From NCBI RefSeq assembly GCF_000737535.1, contig NZ_CP006269.1, positions 1,550,001 through 1,614,000 on the forward strand: DNA of 64,000 bases, written 5' to 3'. Both the position numbers and the translations under genes were made by a program. Source of the DNA: Synechococcus sp. KORDI-100. GTDB taxonomy: Bacteria > Cyanobacteriota > Cyanobacteriia > PCC-6307 > Cyanobiaceae. The notes beneath the pieces are model-generated. The model was not told the DNA's origin, made no database searches, and saw only the letters and a list, made by a program, of their open reading frames with translations. This document shows positions 16,857 to 25,944 of this stretch, piece after piece; the first letter of the stretch is position 1, and every line of letters begins with the position of its first letter.

Positions 16857-18656
16857 GTGAGTTCAGATTCGAACGGCTCAAAGGAGTCCGCAGGAACCAC
16901 GGATCCGACGTCACTGACGCTGTTCGGAAAGGGCCGGCCGGAGCCGCCCAGCTACTCGGATCTGCTGAAGGAGATTCAGCAGGGCAAGGTCAAGTCTCTT
17001 GAGCTTGTGCCATCACGACGCGAGGTGAAGGCGGTCTACTCCGATGGACGCGAGGTCAGCGTTCCGGTGTTCGCCAATGATCAACAGATCCTGCGAACCG
17101 CGGAGGACTCCGGAGTCCCCCTGGAGGTCCTCGACACCCGTCAGGAACAGGCCATGGCGGGATTGGTCGGCAATCTCGCGCTGATTCTTCTGATCATCGT
17201 CGGTCTTTCCTTTCTGTTGCGACGCTCTGCCCAGGTCGCCAATCGTGCGCTCGGTTTCGGGCGCAGCCAACCGCGGATCAAACCGCAGGACGATCTCCAG
17301 GTTCGCTTTGAGGATGTCGCCGGAATCAACCAGGCCAAGCAGGAGCTTCAGGAGGTCGTCACGTTCCTGAAGCAACCGGAAAGCTTCATTCGTCTCGGCG
17401 CCAAGATTCCAAGGGGCGTTCTCCTGGTCGGGCCACCCGGAACCGGCAAAACCCTGCTGGCCCGAGCCATTGCCGGCGAGGCCGAGGTTCCGTTTTTTTC
17501 GATGGCAGCGTCGGAATTCGTCGAGCTGTTCGTCGGGGTTGGCGCGAGCCGGGTTCGAGATCTGTTCAAAAAAGCCAAGGAGAAAGCTCCCTGCATCGTG
17601 TTCATCGATGAAATTGATGCTGTTGGCCGTCAGCGTGGTGCCGGCATCGGGGGAGGAAATGACGAGCGTGAACAGACGCTGAATCAGCTGCTCACCGAGA
17701 TGGACGGCTTCGCGGACAACGCCGGTGTGATTCTTCTGGCCGCCACGAACCGTGTCGATGTTCTGGATGCCGCGCTGACAAGGCCGGGCCGTTTTGACCG
17801 GCGAATCGATGTGGGGCTCCCCGATCGACTCGGTCGTGGGGAGATCCTTTCCGTTCATGCCAGGACCCGTCCCCTGGATCCGAGCGTCTGCCTTGAGAAC
17901 TGGGCCAGACGCACCCCAGGGTTTTCAGGGGCGGACCTGGCCAATCTTCTGAATGAAGCGGCGATCCTCACGGCCCGCCGTCGGGCGGCGGCCATCGCTG
18001 ACTCCGATCTCGAGGCCGCTCTGGAACGCATCACGATGGGCCTTGCGGCAGCGCCACTTCAGGACAGTGCCAAGAAGCGACTGATCGCTTACCACGAAAT
18101 TGGCCATGCACTGGTGGCGGCACTGCTGCCGGAGGCGGACCGGGTGGACAAGGTCACGCTTCTTCCCCGCAGTGGTGGGGTCGGGGGGTTTACCCGCCTC
18201 TGGCCAGACGAGGAGGTCCTTGATTCCGGCCTGATGACACGCTCAAGTCTGATGGCACGGCTGGTTGTGGCGTTGGGAGGCCGGGCCGCGGAACTGGTCG
18301 TTTTCGGTCGCGAGGAGGTGACCCAGGGCGCCAGCGGAGATCTGCAGATGGTGGCCCAGCTGGCCCGTGAGATGGTGACCCGTTTCGGCTTTTCATCCCT
18401 GGGCCCAGTGGCGCTTGAGGGAGCTGGCACGGAGGTTTTTCTCGGGCGGGACTGGTTCAGTCAGCGCCCCGGTTATGCCGAGACCACCGGTCGAGAGATC
18501 GATCAGCAGGTTCAGGAGCTTGCACGTCGCTCGCTCCAGCGTGCGGTTGAGTTGCTGGAGCCACGTCGAATTGAAATGGATCGCCTGGTTGACGCTCTGA
18601 TTGAGGAAGAGACCCTTCAGGGTGATCGTTTCATGGTTCTGGCCGGACTCACATGA
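16857..18656 (+). CDS. ftsH: FtsH-type ATP-dependent zinc metalloprotease
   Basis: A 599-residue AAA+ membrane protease. Walker [10 protein letters not shown] is at residues 191-199, Walker B IVFIDEID near 248-254, the second region of homology [11 protein letters not shown] near 309-319, and the zinc site HEIGH at 413-417. FtsH proteins in cyanobacteria degrade damaged D1 and other membrane proteins. Oddly, only one membrane span is visible (about residues 102-121); the first span usual at the very N-terminus is missing, and a TGA two codons upstream of the GTG start rules out a simple extension. This would leave the roughly 100-residue region before the span on the same side as, or tethered differently from, canonical FtsH. 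The UPF0182 gene overlaps its stop (ATGA). Confidence 0.93.
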   Translation: MSSDSNGSKESAGTTDPTSLTLFGKGRPEPPSYSDLLKEIQQGKVKSLELVPSRREVKAVYSDGREVSVPVFANDQQILRTAEDSGVPLEVLDTRQEQAMAGLVGNLALILLIIVGLSFLLRRSAQVANRALGFGRSQPRIKPQDDLQVRFEDVAGINQAKQELQEVVTFLKQPESFIRLGAKIPRGVLLVGPPGTGKTLLARAIAGEAEVPFFSMAASEFVELFVGVGASRVRDLFKKAKEKAPCIVFIDEIDAVGRQRGAGIGGGNDEREQTLNQLLTEMDGFADNAGVILLAATNRVDVLDAALTRPGRFDRRIDVGLPDRLGRGEILSVHARTRPLDPSVCLENWARRTPGFSGADLANLLNEAAILTARRRAAAIADSDLEAALERITMGLAAAPLQDSAKKRLIAYHEIGHALVAALLPEADRVDKVTLLPRSGGVGGFTRLWPDEEVLDSGLMTRSSLMARLVVALGGRAAELVVFGREEVTQGASGDLQMVAQLAREMVTRFGFSSLGPVALEGAGTEVFLGRDWFSQRPGYAETTGREIDQQVQELARRSLQRAVELLEPRRIEMDRLVDALIEEETLQGDRFMVLAGLT

Positions 18657-21412
18657 TCCTGCTGCTCCTGCTTCCTGCGCTGCTCGTTGTTCTGGCGGCG
18701 CGGATGTCGATGGAGTGGCTCTGGTTCGCGCAATTCAACCTCGAGAGCGTTCTGCAGCAACGCTGGGTGTATGCCCTGGTGTCTGCAGCTGCAGCGGCCC
18801 TTGTCGTGGTTTGCCTGTCGCGCTGGCGTCGATCCCTCGATCACTGTCAGGACCCCAATCCCACCGAACCGTCCTGGTTGAGCGGCTTCGGATACAGCGC
18901 GGCCCTGTTGTTGTGTCTTCTGACCCTCATCGCCAGCACAACGCTGGCAGGGGGACTTGCAGTCCTGGCGTTCACGCAACCCTTCGCGCTCTCCCACTGG
19001 CCCGAGGCGTTGGCTCAGCTGAGCCCTCCCTCGACCGTACTGATCACCGTGATTCTGATGCTCGCTCTTGCGGCGGCGTTGCGACGACGTTGGCTCGGAT
19101 GGATGACCTTAGGTGTCTCCGGGTGCCTCATCTTCGTCGTCGGACGAGCCTGGGGGCTGTGGATTCTGGCGTTTCGGATTCCCGATTCCGGATTCCGTGA
19201 TGCCCTGCTGAACACCGATTCAAGTTTTGCACTGGGTCGCTTTGGGGCGTGGCGCTTCGGCCTGGAACTGGTCTTGCTGCTGCTGATCTTTCATCTTTCG
19301 GCAGCTCTCTGGCTGCGCCTTACCCGTGCACCCTCACTGTCTGACTGGGCGGTTGCTCGCTTTGAGCCGAGCTTCCGGCGTGGACTGCAGAGCTGGACAG
19401 CAGCGCTGTTCGCGGTGTTGTCCGCCCTTGTTTGGCTGTCGAGATATCAGTTGCTCTGGACACGCACCGGCGTTGTAGCAGGAGCTGGCTGGCTTCAGGA
19501 CCATTGGCTGTTGCCTCTTCGCACCGGCATCGCTGGACTGCTGCTTCTGGCCTCCCTGGCCTTGCTGGCTGGATATGTTGATGTCCGTTTTCGAAGGATC
19601 CAACAGCTGTCAATCGTTCTGGTGGCTGTTCTTTTGTTCACTGAACTTCTGATCACCCCACTTGTGGGCTGGCTCTGGCTTCGCCCCCGGGAATTGGTTC
19701 TTCAGACCCCGTACATCGAGGAGGCGATCCGATCAACGCGACATGCTTTTCAGCTTGACCAGATTGTTCGAAGCATCAAGATTCCCTCTCCCAAGCTGAC
19801 CGCAGACGATATCGCTGAAGGGCGAAGCACCCTCGATAACGTCCGGCTCTGGGATACTCAGCCTCTGCTGCAAACCAACAGCCAACTCCAGGAATTGCGG
19901 GTTTACTACCGCTTTTCCGGTGCCGCTGTTGATCGTTATCCGCTGCTCACCGATCAGGACACCTCTCAGCAGGTGATCCTTTCTCCGAGGGAACTGGACC
20001 AGTCGGAACTCCCGCCGCGCTCAAGATCCTGGCTCAATAAACATTTCGTGTTCACCCATGGCTACGGCTTCACGCTCAGTCCCGTGAACACCTTCAGTAA
20101 CGACGGGTTGCCGGATTACTTCATCAGTGATCTAGGCGCTTCCACACAGATCAAGGGCAACGAAGATCTGGGCATCAGCCGGGAGGTTGTTCGTCAGGAA
20201 GTGCCTGTTGACCAGGGAGGTCTGTACTTCGGCACCGTTCCTGCCACCTATGCCGTTGCTCCGACCGAGGTTGATGAAATCGACTATCCCGAAGGCGACG
20301 TCAACGTTTACACAAGCTACGTGGGATCCGGAGGGATCCCGATTGGGACGCTGCCTCAACGATTGGCTGCTTCCCTCTATCTCGCCGAGCCGCGGCTGAT
20401 GTTTTCGCCATCGATCAATCCGGACACCCGTTTGATGATGCGTCGCGATGTTCGTGAACGGGTCCGGGCACTGGCACCATTTCTGCAGCTTCGCGGTGCT
20501 CCTTATCTTGTTTCGGTTCCTTTGGAGGAATCCAATCAAGCCTTTTCTCCAAAACAGCATCAGTTTTGGATTGTGGAGGGTTACACCGATTCCGTCACAT
20601 ATCCCTACAGCTCCGCGGTCAGTACGAAGGATCCCGATCGCTATCTGCGGAATTCAGTCAAAGCCGTTGTAGATGCTTACAACGGAACAGTGCATCTGTA
20701 TGTGAGTGAACCTGATGACCCCCTGATCCAAGGTTGGTCGCGCGTTTTTCCTGGCTTGTTGGAACCTCTTGAGGCGATGCCTCAGCAGTTGAAAGATCAT
20801 CTACGAGTGCCGGAAGACCTGTTCAGCGTGCAGGTTCAACAGTTGCAGCGATATCACGTCACAGACCCTCGGAAGTTCTACAGCAGTGACGATGTTTGGC
20901 AGGTTCCGCTTGAAACCTATGGACGTGATCAGGTTCCCGTGAGGCCATACCACATCACGGCCCAGGTTGGGACAAACAGTGCCTCAGAGTTTTTGCTTCT
21001 TCAGCCACTGACACCTCTCGCCCGTCCAAATCTCAACGCCTGGCTTGCTGCCCGGAACGACAATGAGCATTACGGTCAACTCCTGCTGATTGATTTTCCT
21101 CGCACCTCACCCATCCTTGGTCCTGAACAAGTGCAGGCTTTGATCAACCAGGAGCCTGAAATCAGTAAGCAATTCGGATTATGGGATCGTGGCGGATCTG
21201 AGGTGCTTCAGGGAAATCTGCTGGTTGTGCCTGTTGGAGATGCACTGCTCTACGTTGAACCGGTTTATCTGAAAGCGAGTCAAGGTGGTTTACCGTCATT
21301 GGCTCGCATTGTTGTCAGCGATGGCAAAGAGATTGCCATGGCCAAAACACTTGATGTAGCCATTGCTGAACTTCAACAAAAAACTCCGCCGATGGTTTCA
21401 TCGGCGGAGTAG
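18653..21412 (+). CDS. UPF0182 family integral membrane protein
   Basis: A 919-residue protein of UPF0182, common in cyanobacteria and actinobacteria, function unknown. About seven hydrophobic segments occupy the first 340 residues (starting [20 protein letters not shown]), followed by a large soluble domain of about 550 residues with PYIEEAIRSTRHAFQLD, NVRLWDTQPLLQTNSQLQ and the YYRF/VDRYPL region that are family hallmarks. The soluble domain is probably extracytoplasmic. Its ATG overlaps the ftsH stop, so the two are coupled; the last codons contain the inverted repeat that ends the convergent peroxiredoxin gene. Confidence 0.92.
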   Translation: MILLLLLPALLVVLAARMSMEWLWFAQFNLESVLQQRWVYALVSAAAAALVVVCLSRWRRSLDHCQDPNPTEPSWLSGFGYSAALLLCLLTLIASTTLAGGLAVLAFTQPFALSHWPEALAQLSPPSTVLITVILMLALAAALRRRWLGWMTLGVSGCLIFVVGRAWGLWILAFRIPDSGFRDALLNTDSSFALGRFGAWRFGLELVLLLLIFHLSAALWLRLTRAPSLSDWAVARFEPSFRRGLQSWTAALFAVLSALVWLSRYQLLWTRTGVVAGAGWLQDHWLLPLRTGIAGLLLLASLALLAGYVDVRFRRIQQLSIVLVAVLLFTELLITPLVGWLWLRPRELVLQTPYIEEAIRSTRHAFQLDQIVRSIKIPSPKLTADDIAEGRSTLDNVRLWDTQPLLQTNSQLQELRVYYRFSGAAVDRYPLLTDQDTSQQVILSPRELDQSELPPRSRSWLNKHFVFTHGYGFTLSPVNTFSNDGLPDYFISDLGASTQIKGNEDLGISREVVRQEVPVDQGGLYFGTVPATYAVAPTEVDEIDYPEGDVNVYTSYVGSGGIPIGTLPQRLAASLYLAEPRLMFSPSINPDTRLMMRRDVRERVRALAPFLQLRGAPYLVSVPLEESNQAFSPKQHQFWIVEGYTDSVTYPYSSAVSTKDPDRYLRNSVKAVVDAYNGTVHLYVSEPDDPLIQGWSRVFPGLLEPLEAMPQQLKDHLRVPEDLFSVQVQQLQRYHVTDPRKFYSSDDVWQVPLETYGRDQVPVRPYHITAQVGTNSASEFLLLQPLTPLARPNLNAWLAARNDNEHYGQLLLIDFPRTSPILGPEQVQALINQEPEISKQFGLWDRGGSEVLQGNLLVVPVGDALLYVEPVYLKASQGGLPSLARIVVSDGKEIAMAKTLDVAIAELQQKTPPMVSSAE
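21376..21410 (-). terminator. intrinsic terminator of the peroxiredoxin gene, inside the UPF0182 coding end
   Basis: A perfect 11-bp inverted repeat, CTCCGCCGATG and CATCGGCGGAG, with a 4-base loop. On the minus strand it is followed directly by TTTTTT, a textbook rho-independent terminator placed about 27 bases after the peroxiredoxin stop. The same bases encode the last residues of the UPF0182 protein on the plus strand. Plus-strand termination looks weaker because only a short, interrupted T-run follows. Confidence 0.85.
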
Positions 21413-21436
21413 GTGGATTTTGTTGAGCGTTCAGAA

Positions 21437-22036
21437 TCAGCCGATCGCGGAGAAATACTCCTTGCTTCCCTTGGGATCTTCCAACATTGTTTTATCACCA
21501 GGTGTCCAGTTGGCAGGACACACTTCATCAGGATTGGCTTCAACGTACTGGTAGGCCTGAAGAACACGAAGCGTCTCATCAACGTTGCGTCCAACAGGAG
21601 CCTTGTTGACCGTCATGTGCATGACCATCCCCTTGGGGTTGATGATGAAAAGGCCGCGATCTGCTTCTCCGTCGTCGTTGAGAACGTTGTAGGCCGCACA
21701 GATCTCTTTCTTCAGATCGGCGATGAGGGGATAGGCGATGTCTCCAATTCCGCCCTGGTTGCGAGGAGTCTGGATCCAGGCAAGGTGGCTGTACTTGCTG
21801 TCCACCGAAACAGCGAGGACTTCTGTGTTTTTTGAACTGAAATCGGCGTATCGATCGCTGAACGCCGTAATCTCCGTCGGACAGACAAATGTGAAATCCA
21901 ACGGATAGAAGAAGAGGACAACATATTTGCCCCTGTACTGGGACAGGCTGATCTCCTTGAATTCCTGATCCACCACGCCGGTGGCAGTGAAATCCGGGGC
22001 CATCTGGCCCACGCGAAGGCAACCGTTTTCGGGCAT
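21437..22036 (-). CDS. 2-Cys peroxiredoxin
   Basis: A 199-residue typical 2-Cys peroxiredoxin (AhpC/Prx1 group) that reduces H2O2 and alkyl peroxides with electrons from thioredoxin. The peroxidatic Cys is in FTFVCPTEI (residue 52) and the resolving Cys in DEVCPANW (about residue 173). The [15 protein letters not shown] segment is present; the C-terminus lacks a clear YF sensitivity motif as found in eukaryotes, although it ends in EYFSAIG. I chose the ATG giving [11 protein letters not shown]; a GTG eight codons upstream is possible. The gene is monocistronic, ended by a strong terminator. Confidence 0.93.
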   Translation of the reverse strand: MPENGCLRVGQMAPDFTATGVVDQEFKEISLSQYRGKYVVLFFYPLDFTFVCPTEITAFSDRYADFSSKNTEVLAVSVDSKYSHLAWIQTPRNQGGIGDIAYPLIADLKKEICAAYNVLNDDGEADRGLFIINPKGMVMHMTVNKAPVGRNVDETLRVLQAYQYVEANPDEVCPANWTPGDKTMLEDPKGSKEYFSAIG

Positions 22037-22171
22037 GTTCTGAATGCGGTGGTAAGTCACCGGAACCGGTGAACGACTTATACGTAGTCGTACCGACTTC
22101 CAGTTCCGTCTGTCAATTTATCACGATTGGCCTCCCGCCTGCTCATACACTCAATGCAGATGTGATCGCTT

Positions 22172-22462
22172 ATGGACTGGGCCCCAGCTCTGTTACGCAA
22201 GTTCAGTTCCACTGGTCATTTCAGACTTCTCAATCAGCTGCGGAGCGATCTGCGCAAACGTCCGCTCGATCGCGATGCCGCCAGTGGCACGTTGAAGATG
22301 CCTGGCTCTGCACGCTATTCGCGCCAATCCACCACCCGTAGCCTCCCCACCGTCGCGGAGACCACCCCTCTCAGACCGGCACAACGTGAAGACTCTTCGA
22401 CAGCACAGCAACATGCACCCAGCACTTTTCGCGAACGTCTCAATGCCATCGATATGCGCTGA
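22172..22462 (+). CDS. small conserved cyanobacterial protein, function unknown
   Basis: A 96-residue basic protein with no signal peptide or membrane span. The N-terminal block LLRKFSSTGHFRLLNQLRSDL reads like a conserved helical domain that I have seen in short cyanobacterial proteins; the C-terminal half is Ser/Thr/Arg-rich and probably disordered. It is divergent from the peroxiredoxin gene. No function can be assigned. Confidence 0.6.
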   Translation: MDWAPALLRKFSSTGHFRLLNQLRSDLRKRPLDRDAASGTLKMPGSARYSRQSTTRSLPTVAETTPLRPAQREDSSTAQQHAPSTFRERLNAIDMR

Positions 22463-22512
22463 ATGAACACACTCGACAACGACGTGATGACATCGGAGTG
22501 AAGGCACATCAA

Positions 22513-22586
22513 TGGCTCGGGGGAGACTTGAACTCCCGACCTTGGGGTTATGAATCCCACGCTCTAACCAGCTGAGCTACCGAGCC
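22513..22586 (-). tRNA. tRNA-Met (CAT), elongator type
   Basis: A 74-base cloverleaf on the minus strand: acceptor GGCTCGG pairs with CCGAGCC, D arm GCTCAGCTGGTTAGAGC, anticodon loop TTCATAA (anticodon at 22550-22552) and TC arm GGGAG TTCAAGT CTCCC. Base 1 pairs with base 72 and the D arm is of the GCTC type, so it is an elongator rather than an initiator tRNA. The closing pair of the anticodon stem is an A/C mismatch. No CCA tail is encoded. Confidence 0.95.
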
Positions 22587-22617
22587 GTGGAGGTGATCCT
22601 AGACGATGGTCGAATCG

Positions 22618-23637
22618 TCAGGCACGCGCAGGAAGCTTGCCCAAGGGATTGACGGCACCACCGCCGGCACGACGGATTTCGAAATGAAGGTGAGGTCCTG
22701 TACTGCGGCCAGTGCTGCCCATATTGGAGATGCGCGCGCCCTGATGAACCATCTGTCCTTTCTTGACCAGCAGCTGACTGTTGTGGGCATAACGGGTTGA
22801 TTCGCCGTCCTCATGGATGATTTCAACGAGATAGCCGTAACCACTGCTCCAACCGGCGTAGGTCACAATCCCTGCCCGTGAGGCATGGATTGAGGTCCCC
22901 GTGTTGTTGGCGATGTCGATTCCTTTGTGCATACGCCCCCATCGCCATCCAAAGCCTGAAGTAAACACCCCCTTGGTGGGCCAGATGTAGGAAGGGCCTA
23001 TGACCTTGTGTGGCTCCTTCACAGGGAACGAGGGCAGCTCCGGCCAACTGGCTCCACCACTGACGGAAGGACGGATGGCCAGCAGCTTCTGACCGCCAAC
23101 AGCTTTGGCGACACGAACTTCACGACCCACACTCAATCGCGTGAAATCGAGGCCAGGGTTGTACAGCTTCAGCTGATCAGAGGTCAGACCATGCCGTTTG
23201 AGAAATGACGCAAGTGAGTCTCCGCGTTTGAACGCTGCCGTATCGGAGACCGGTGGTGGCGGCGTGAGAGGGGCAGACGAGGTCAGCGTGTCGGCATCGA
23301 GACCTGCAATGTTCAGGACAGCGTCTGTAACAGCCACCGGAAGACGGATCCATTCACCTGTCTTGAACGTATGGTTGGTGAGGGTATGATTGGCTTCAGC
23401 AAGCGTGCGGATTGAAATCTCGAGCTGTTCGGCGAGGGTGGCGAGTTTTGTGGGTTGAGTCGCTTTCAACCAGAACCATTCGGATGCTGTTGATTCTTCC
23501 TTGGTGGTTGCCTCGGGGAGTGGAGGAAGTTCAGAAATCTCGAATGAGCGACTGTCTGCTTGACCGGGAAGCGCCGACCACAGAGCTGCTGCAAGCAGCG
23601 GAGTCGTTGCAAAAACCAGGGTCGGGAGAGACTTCAT
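22618..23637 (-). CDS. M23 family peptidase with LysM-like domains (murein hydrolase activator-like)
   Basis: A 339-residue exported protein. Residues 1-27 form a signal peptide ending GQADS. Two LysM-like segments follow (about 58-105 and 128-178, the second with RGDSLASFLKRHGL), then an M23 (LytM) domain from about 215. The zinc ligands are present: HKGIDIA and GPHLHFEI, so the peptidase may be active rather than a degenerate EnvC/NlpD-type activator. It acts on peptidoglycan cross-links in the periplasm. It lies just upstream of tRNA-Met on the same strand. Confidence 0.93.
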   Translation of the reverse strand: MKSLPTLVFATTPLLAAALWSALPGQADSRSFEISELPPLPEATTKEESTASEWFWLKATQPTKLATLAEQLEISIRTLAEANHTLTNHTFKTGEWIRLPVAVTDAVLNIAGLDADTLTSSAPLTPPPPVSDTAAFKRGDSLASFLKRHGLTSDQLKLYNPGLDFTRLSVGREVRVAKAVGGQKLLAIRPSVSGGASWPELPSFPVKEPHKVIGPSYIWPTKGVFTSGFGWRWGRMHKGIDIANNTGTSIHASRAGIVTYAGWSSGYGYLVEIIHEDGESTRYAHNSQLLVKKGQMVHQGARISNMGSTGRSTGPHLHFEIRRAGGGAVNPLGKLPARA

Positions 23638-23738
23638 AAAAGACGAATATTGCGATTACGTTCTGTCAAAGGACTCAATCGTACAGAAGGTAACGAGCGG
23701 AACATCCCTCCGCAAGCTTTCTTGTTGCAGTCAGGCGA

Positions 23739-24239
23739 TTACCACAACGACAACCGCACACCTGCCGTGTAGAGAACAAGCGCGCAGGCCACGGAAAGAT
23801 TGAGGCTGCGGACGCCCCCCTGGCCTTCTGCGTTGGCCGATCCAGGCATGGGAATGGTCACAATCGCGTCGCAACGCGATCGGATCGGATCTGGAAGACC
23901 CGTATCCTCCCGACCGAACAGCAGCACGTCTCCCTCCTCGAACTGGAACTCCTGAAGCGACAGACCTCCATAACGACTGCAGCCGATCAGTCGTCGTTGC
24001 TCGGGAAGCTGAAGGTTCAGTTGATCAAAATTCCGATGCACAGTCACGTCAACATGGGGCCAGTAATCGAGGCCGGCCCGCTTGAGTTGACGATCATCAA
24101 GGCTGAAACCGAGTGGTTCGATCAGGGACAGTGGTGTCCTGAAGGCAGCACAGGTTCTCGCCACATTGCCGGTGTTCGGTGGAATCCTCGGCTCAAACAA
24201 GGCGACGCGCAGAGCCGCAGCTGCCAGGGTTTGGTTCAT
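23739..24239 (-). CDS. trmL: tRNA (cytidine(34)-2'-O)-methyltransferase TrmL
   Basis: A 166-residue SPOUT-family enzyme that methylates the ribose of wobble base 34 in some leucine tRNAs. Motifs: EPRIPPNTGNVARTCAAF (motif 1), LLFGREDTGLP (motif 2) and IPMPGSA...RSLNLSVACALVLY (motif 3, knot and AdoMet site). A much longer in-frame start at 24470 lies antisense-like within cobU and is not needed; the ATG at 24239 overlaps the cobU stop as ATGA, so coupling is likely. Length fits the family exactly. Confidence 0.94.
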   Translation of the reverse strand: MNQTLAAAALRVALFEPRIPPNTGNVARTCAAFRTPLSLIEPLGFSLDDRQLKRAGLDYWPHVDVTVHRNFDQLNLQLPEQRRLIGCSRYGGLSLQEFQFEEGDVLLFGREDTGLPDPIRSRCDAIVTIPMPGSANAEGQGGVRSLNLSVACALVLYTAGVRLSLW

Positions 24240-24796
24240 GGAACAGGGCATCCAAGGGCTTGAAGATCGATGGCCCGGCCCTGGATCACCAGCCAGCTCT
24301 TGTCGGAATGGCGCTGGATTCTCTCGGAAAGTTGACCAAGACGATCGCGAAACATGCCGCCGACTTTGGTGGGCGGTACAACACCCCAGCCGGTTTCCTC
24401 CGCGACCAGGACACGGCGCTGCGGCATCGACAGCAACTGTTTGAGAAAAGCATGTGCCTGTCCATGCCACTGCTGGTCGGTTTGATCGAGATGCCAGGCG
24501 ACGAAGCCACCCAAGGCATCAATCAGAACCGATTGTTCCGGACCGATTGTTGCCAGGGCTCCACAGAGATCAGCGCCGGATTCGATCAGCTGCCAGTGCT
24601 TCGGTCGACGTTGCCGATGCAGGGCCAATCGTTGTTGCCAGGCGTTGTCGTCGGGTCGTTGTGCAGACGTGGCCACATAGGTCACGTGAGCGTCGTTGCA
24701 GAGAAGAGATTCCGCCCAGCGACTCTTGCCCCCACGACTTGGACCACAGACCAGGATCAGAGGAGAACTGGGATTGGACGTTTCAACCTCCCCCAT
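24236..24796 (-). CDS. cobU: bifunctional adenosylcobinamide kinase/adenosylcobinamide-phosphate guanylyltransferase
   Basis: A 186-residue CobU/CobP enzyme of the late cobalamin pathway (nucleotide loop assembly). The P-loop CGPSRGGKSRWAE lies at residues 17-29; YVATSAQRPDD, RRPKHWQLIE (with the guanylylated His region H-x-RR-x-x-x-W) and VAEETGWGVVP are the family landmarks. It overlaps the end of pcxA by 14 bases and trmL by four, so it is translated from the same message as psb32-pcxA. With cobN and metH also in the window, it supports de novo cobalamin (or pseudocobalamin) synthesis. Confidence 0.93.
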   Translation of the reverse strand: MGEVETSNPSSPLILVCGPSRGGKSRWAESLLCNDAHVTYVATSAQRPDDNAWQQRLALHRQRRPKHWQLIESGADLCGALATIGPEQSVLIDALGGFVAWHLDQTDQQWHGQAHAFLKQLLSMPQRRVLVAEETGWGVVPPTKVGGMFRDRLGQLSERIQRHSDKSWLVIQGRAIDLQALGCPVP

Positions 24797-25931
24797 TCAT
24801 CCCCTTCAGCGTGGCAACGGACGACGGAGAAACGCGGTTGAGATAACGGAAAATCCAGTATTTGAAAATCGTCGCCAAAATCACTGGGAAGGTGGCGATG
24901 AACAAGAGGATGAAATTCTCCTGCGCTGGCACACCGAAATGATGGGCAATTCCGTCTAACAACACCGTCCAACCTTCAGGGCTGTGATACCCAACAAAAA
25001 TGTCAGTGAATAAAATGATGGCAAAGGCTTTGGCTGAGTCGCTCAGCCCATAAATCGCTTCATCGAGAAATCCGCGCAGAACGCGTAACTCATCCCGACT
25101 GAAAATACAGACAATAATGAAGGCCAGTAGAGCCGATAAGTCTGCAAGGACATTCTTCATCGCATGCAAGCTCTCTTCTTCAGCTTGTCGATTGAGATCA
25201 TCAGCTTTTTGACTTAATTCATCACGCAGCTCCTGGGTCGTAGGTGGGTCATTGCCACGCAATAATGCTTGGAATTCCAGTTCCTGCTTGTAGATAGTTA
25301 GTTGTTTAACAGCCTCATCCTGAAGAGCATCTTTTGAGTAACTGATCACGCCTAACTTTGGAGAGAAGTGGTCCACTGCCGGCGAAATCAGATACGTCCT
25401 TGAAACCTGCTGAACTAGCAGTGGAACCAGGATCAGCAGCAGCAGAACTCTCAGAGAGATCAGCGTTGAATCACGTCGCCGACGAAAACCAGCAACAAGC
25501 GTTTCTTCAGAGGTTGGATCCAGCTGACGGCGAACAGAATCAAAGACTCCGAGAAGCGATCGGGGGAGCGGATCAGGGCTGCGACTGATGCTGGTGCGGC
25601 TGGAACTTCGACCATTGGCGTAGCGATCGACCACCGCTTCGATCAGTTGCAGTTGGCGCAATTCCTGGGTATCAAGCTGTCCGCGATTGCCGCTGAGGGT
25701 CTCGCGTGACGAGCGACAGATGGACAACGCCGTTCGAAAGCGTCGCAACACCGTGGCTTGCACCGAGCGGGGAACCGAAAGTTCAAGTTCCGGTCGGATC
25801 GGGCGATCGCCGTAGTACTCGAGCTCGAGACTCTGGATCAGCAGCGCCGACTCGTAACCACGCTCTAGGTCGTTGGTGAGGTCAAATGCCTGACTGCGTG
25901 CGAAGAATCCGATCCAGTTACGACGGCTCAT
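24783..25931 (-). CDS. pcxA: proton extrusion protein PcxA (CemA family)
   Basis: A 382-residue inner-membrane protein homologous to Synechocystis PcxA and chloroplast CemA, needed for light-induced proton extrusion. Start MSRRNWIGFFARSQAFDL at 25931; a longer in-frame start would overlap psb32. An N-terminal soluble region with ERGYESALLIQSLELEYYGD precedes four membrane spans (for example LRVLLLLILVPLLVQQV, LSALLAFIIVCIFS, FAIILFTDIFVGYH, LLFIATFPVILATIF). A coiled-coil-prone stretch lies between spans 1 and 2. Psb32 is encoded 13 bases upstream. Confidence 0.93.
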   Translation of the reverse strand: MSRRNWIGFFARSQAFDLTNDLERGYESALLIQSLELEYYGDRPIRPELELSVPRSVQATVLRRFRTALSICRSSRETLSGNRGQLDTQELRQLQLIEAVVDRYANGRSSSRTSISRSPDPLPRSLLGVFDSVRRQLDPTSEETLVAGFRRRRDSTLISLRVLLLLILVPLLVQQVSRTYLISPAVDHFSPKLGVISYSKDALQDEAVKQLTIYKQELEFQALLRGNDPPTTQELRDELSQKADDLNRQAEEESLHAMKNVLADLSALLAFIIVCIFSRDELRVLRGFLDEAIYGLSDSAKAFAIILFTDIFVGYHSPEGWTVLLDGIAHHFGVPAQENFILLFIATFPVILATIFKYWIFRYLNRVSPSSVATLKGMNGGG

Positions 25932-25944
25932 CGTGGTGAATGGG

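Noticed and set aside
22513-22586. Initiator tRNA or lysidine-modified tRNA-Ile with CAT anticodon
   Set aside because: Base 1 pairs with base 72 and the D and T arms match elongator tRNA-Met, unlike initiator or tRNA-Ile2.
22618-23637. Degenerate EnvC/NlpD-type amidase activator
   Set aside because: The M23 zinc ligands are intact (HKGID and HLHFE), so it is more likely an active peptidase.
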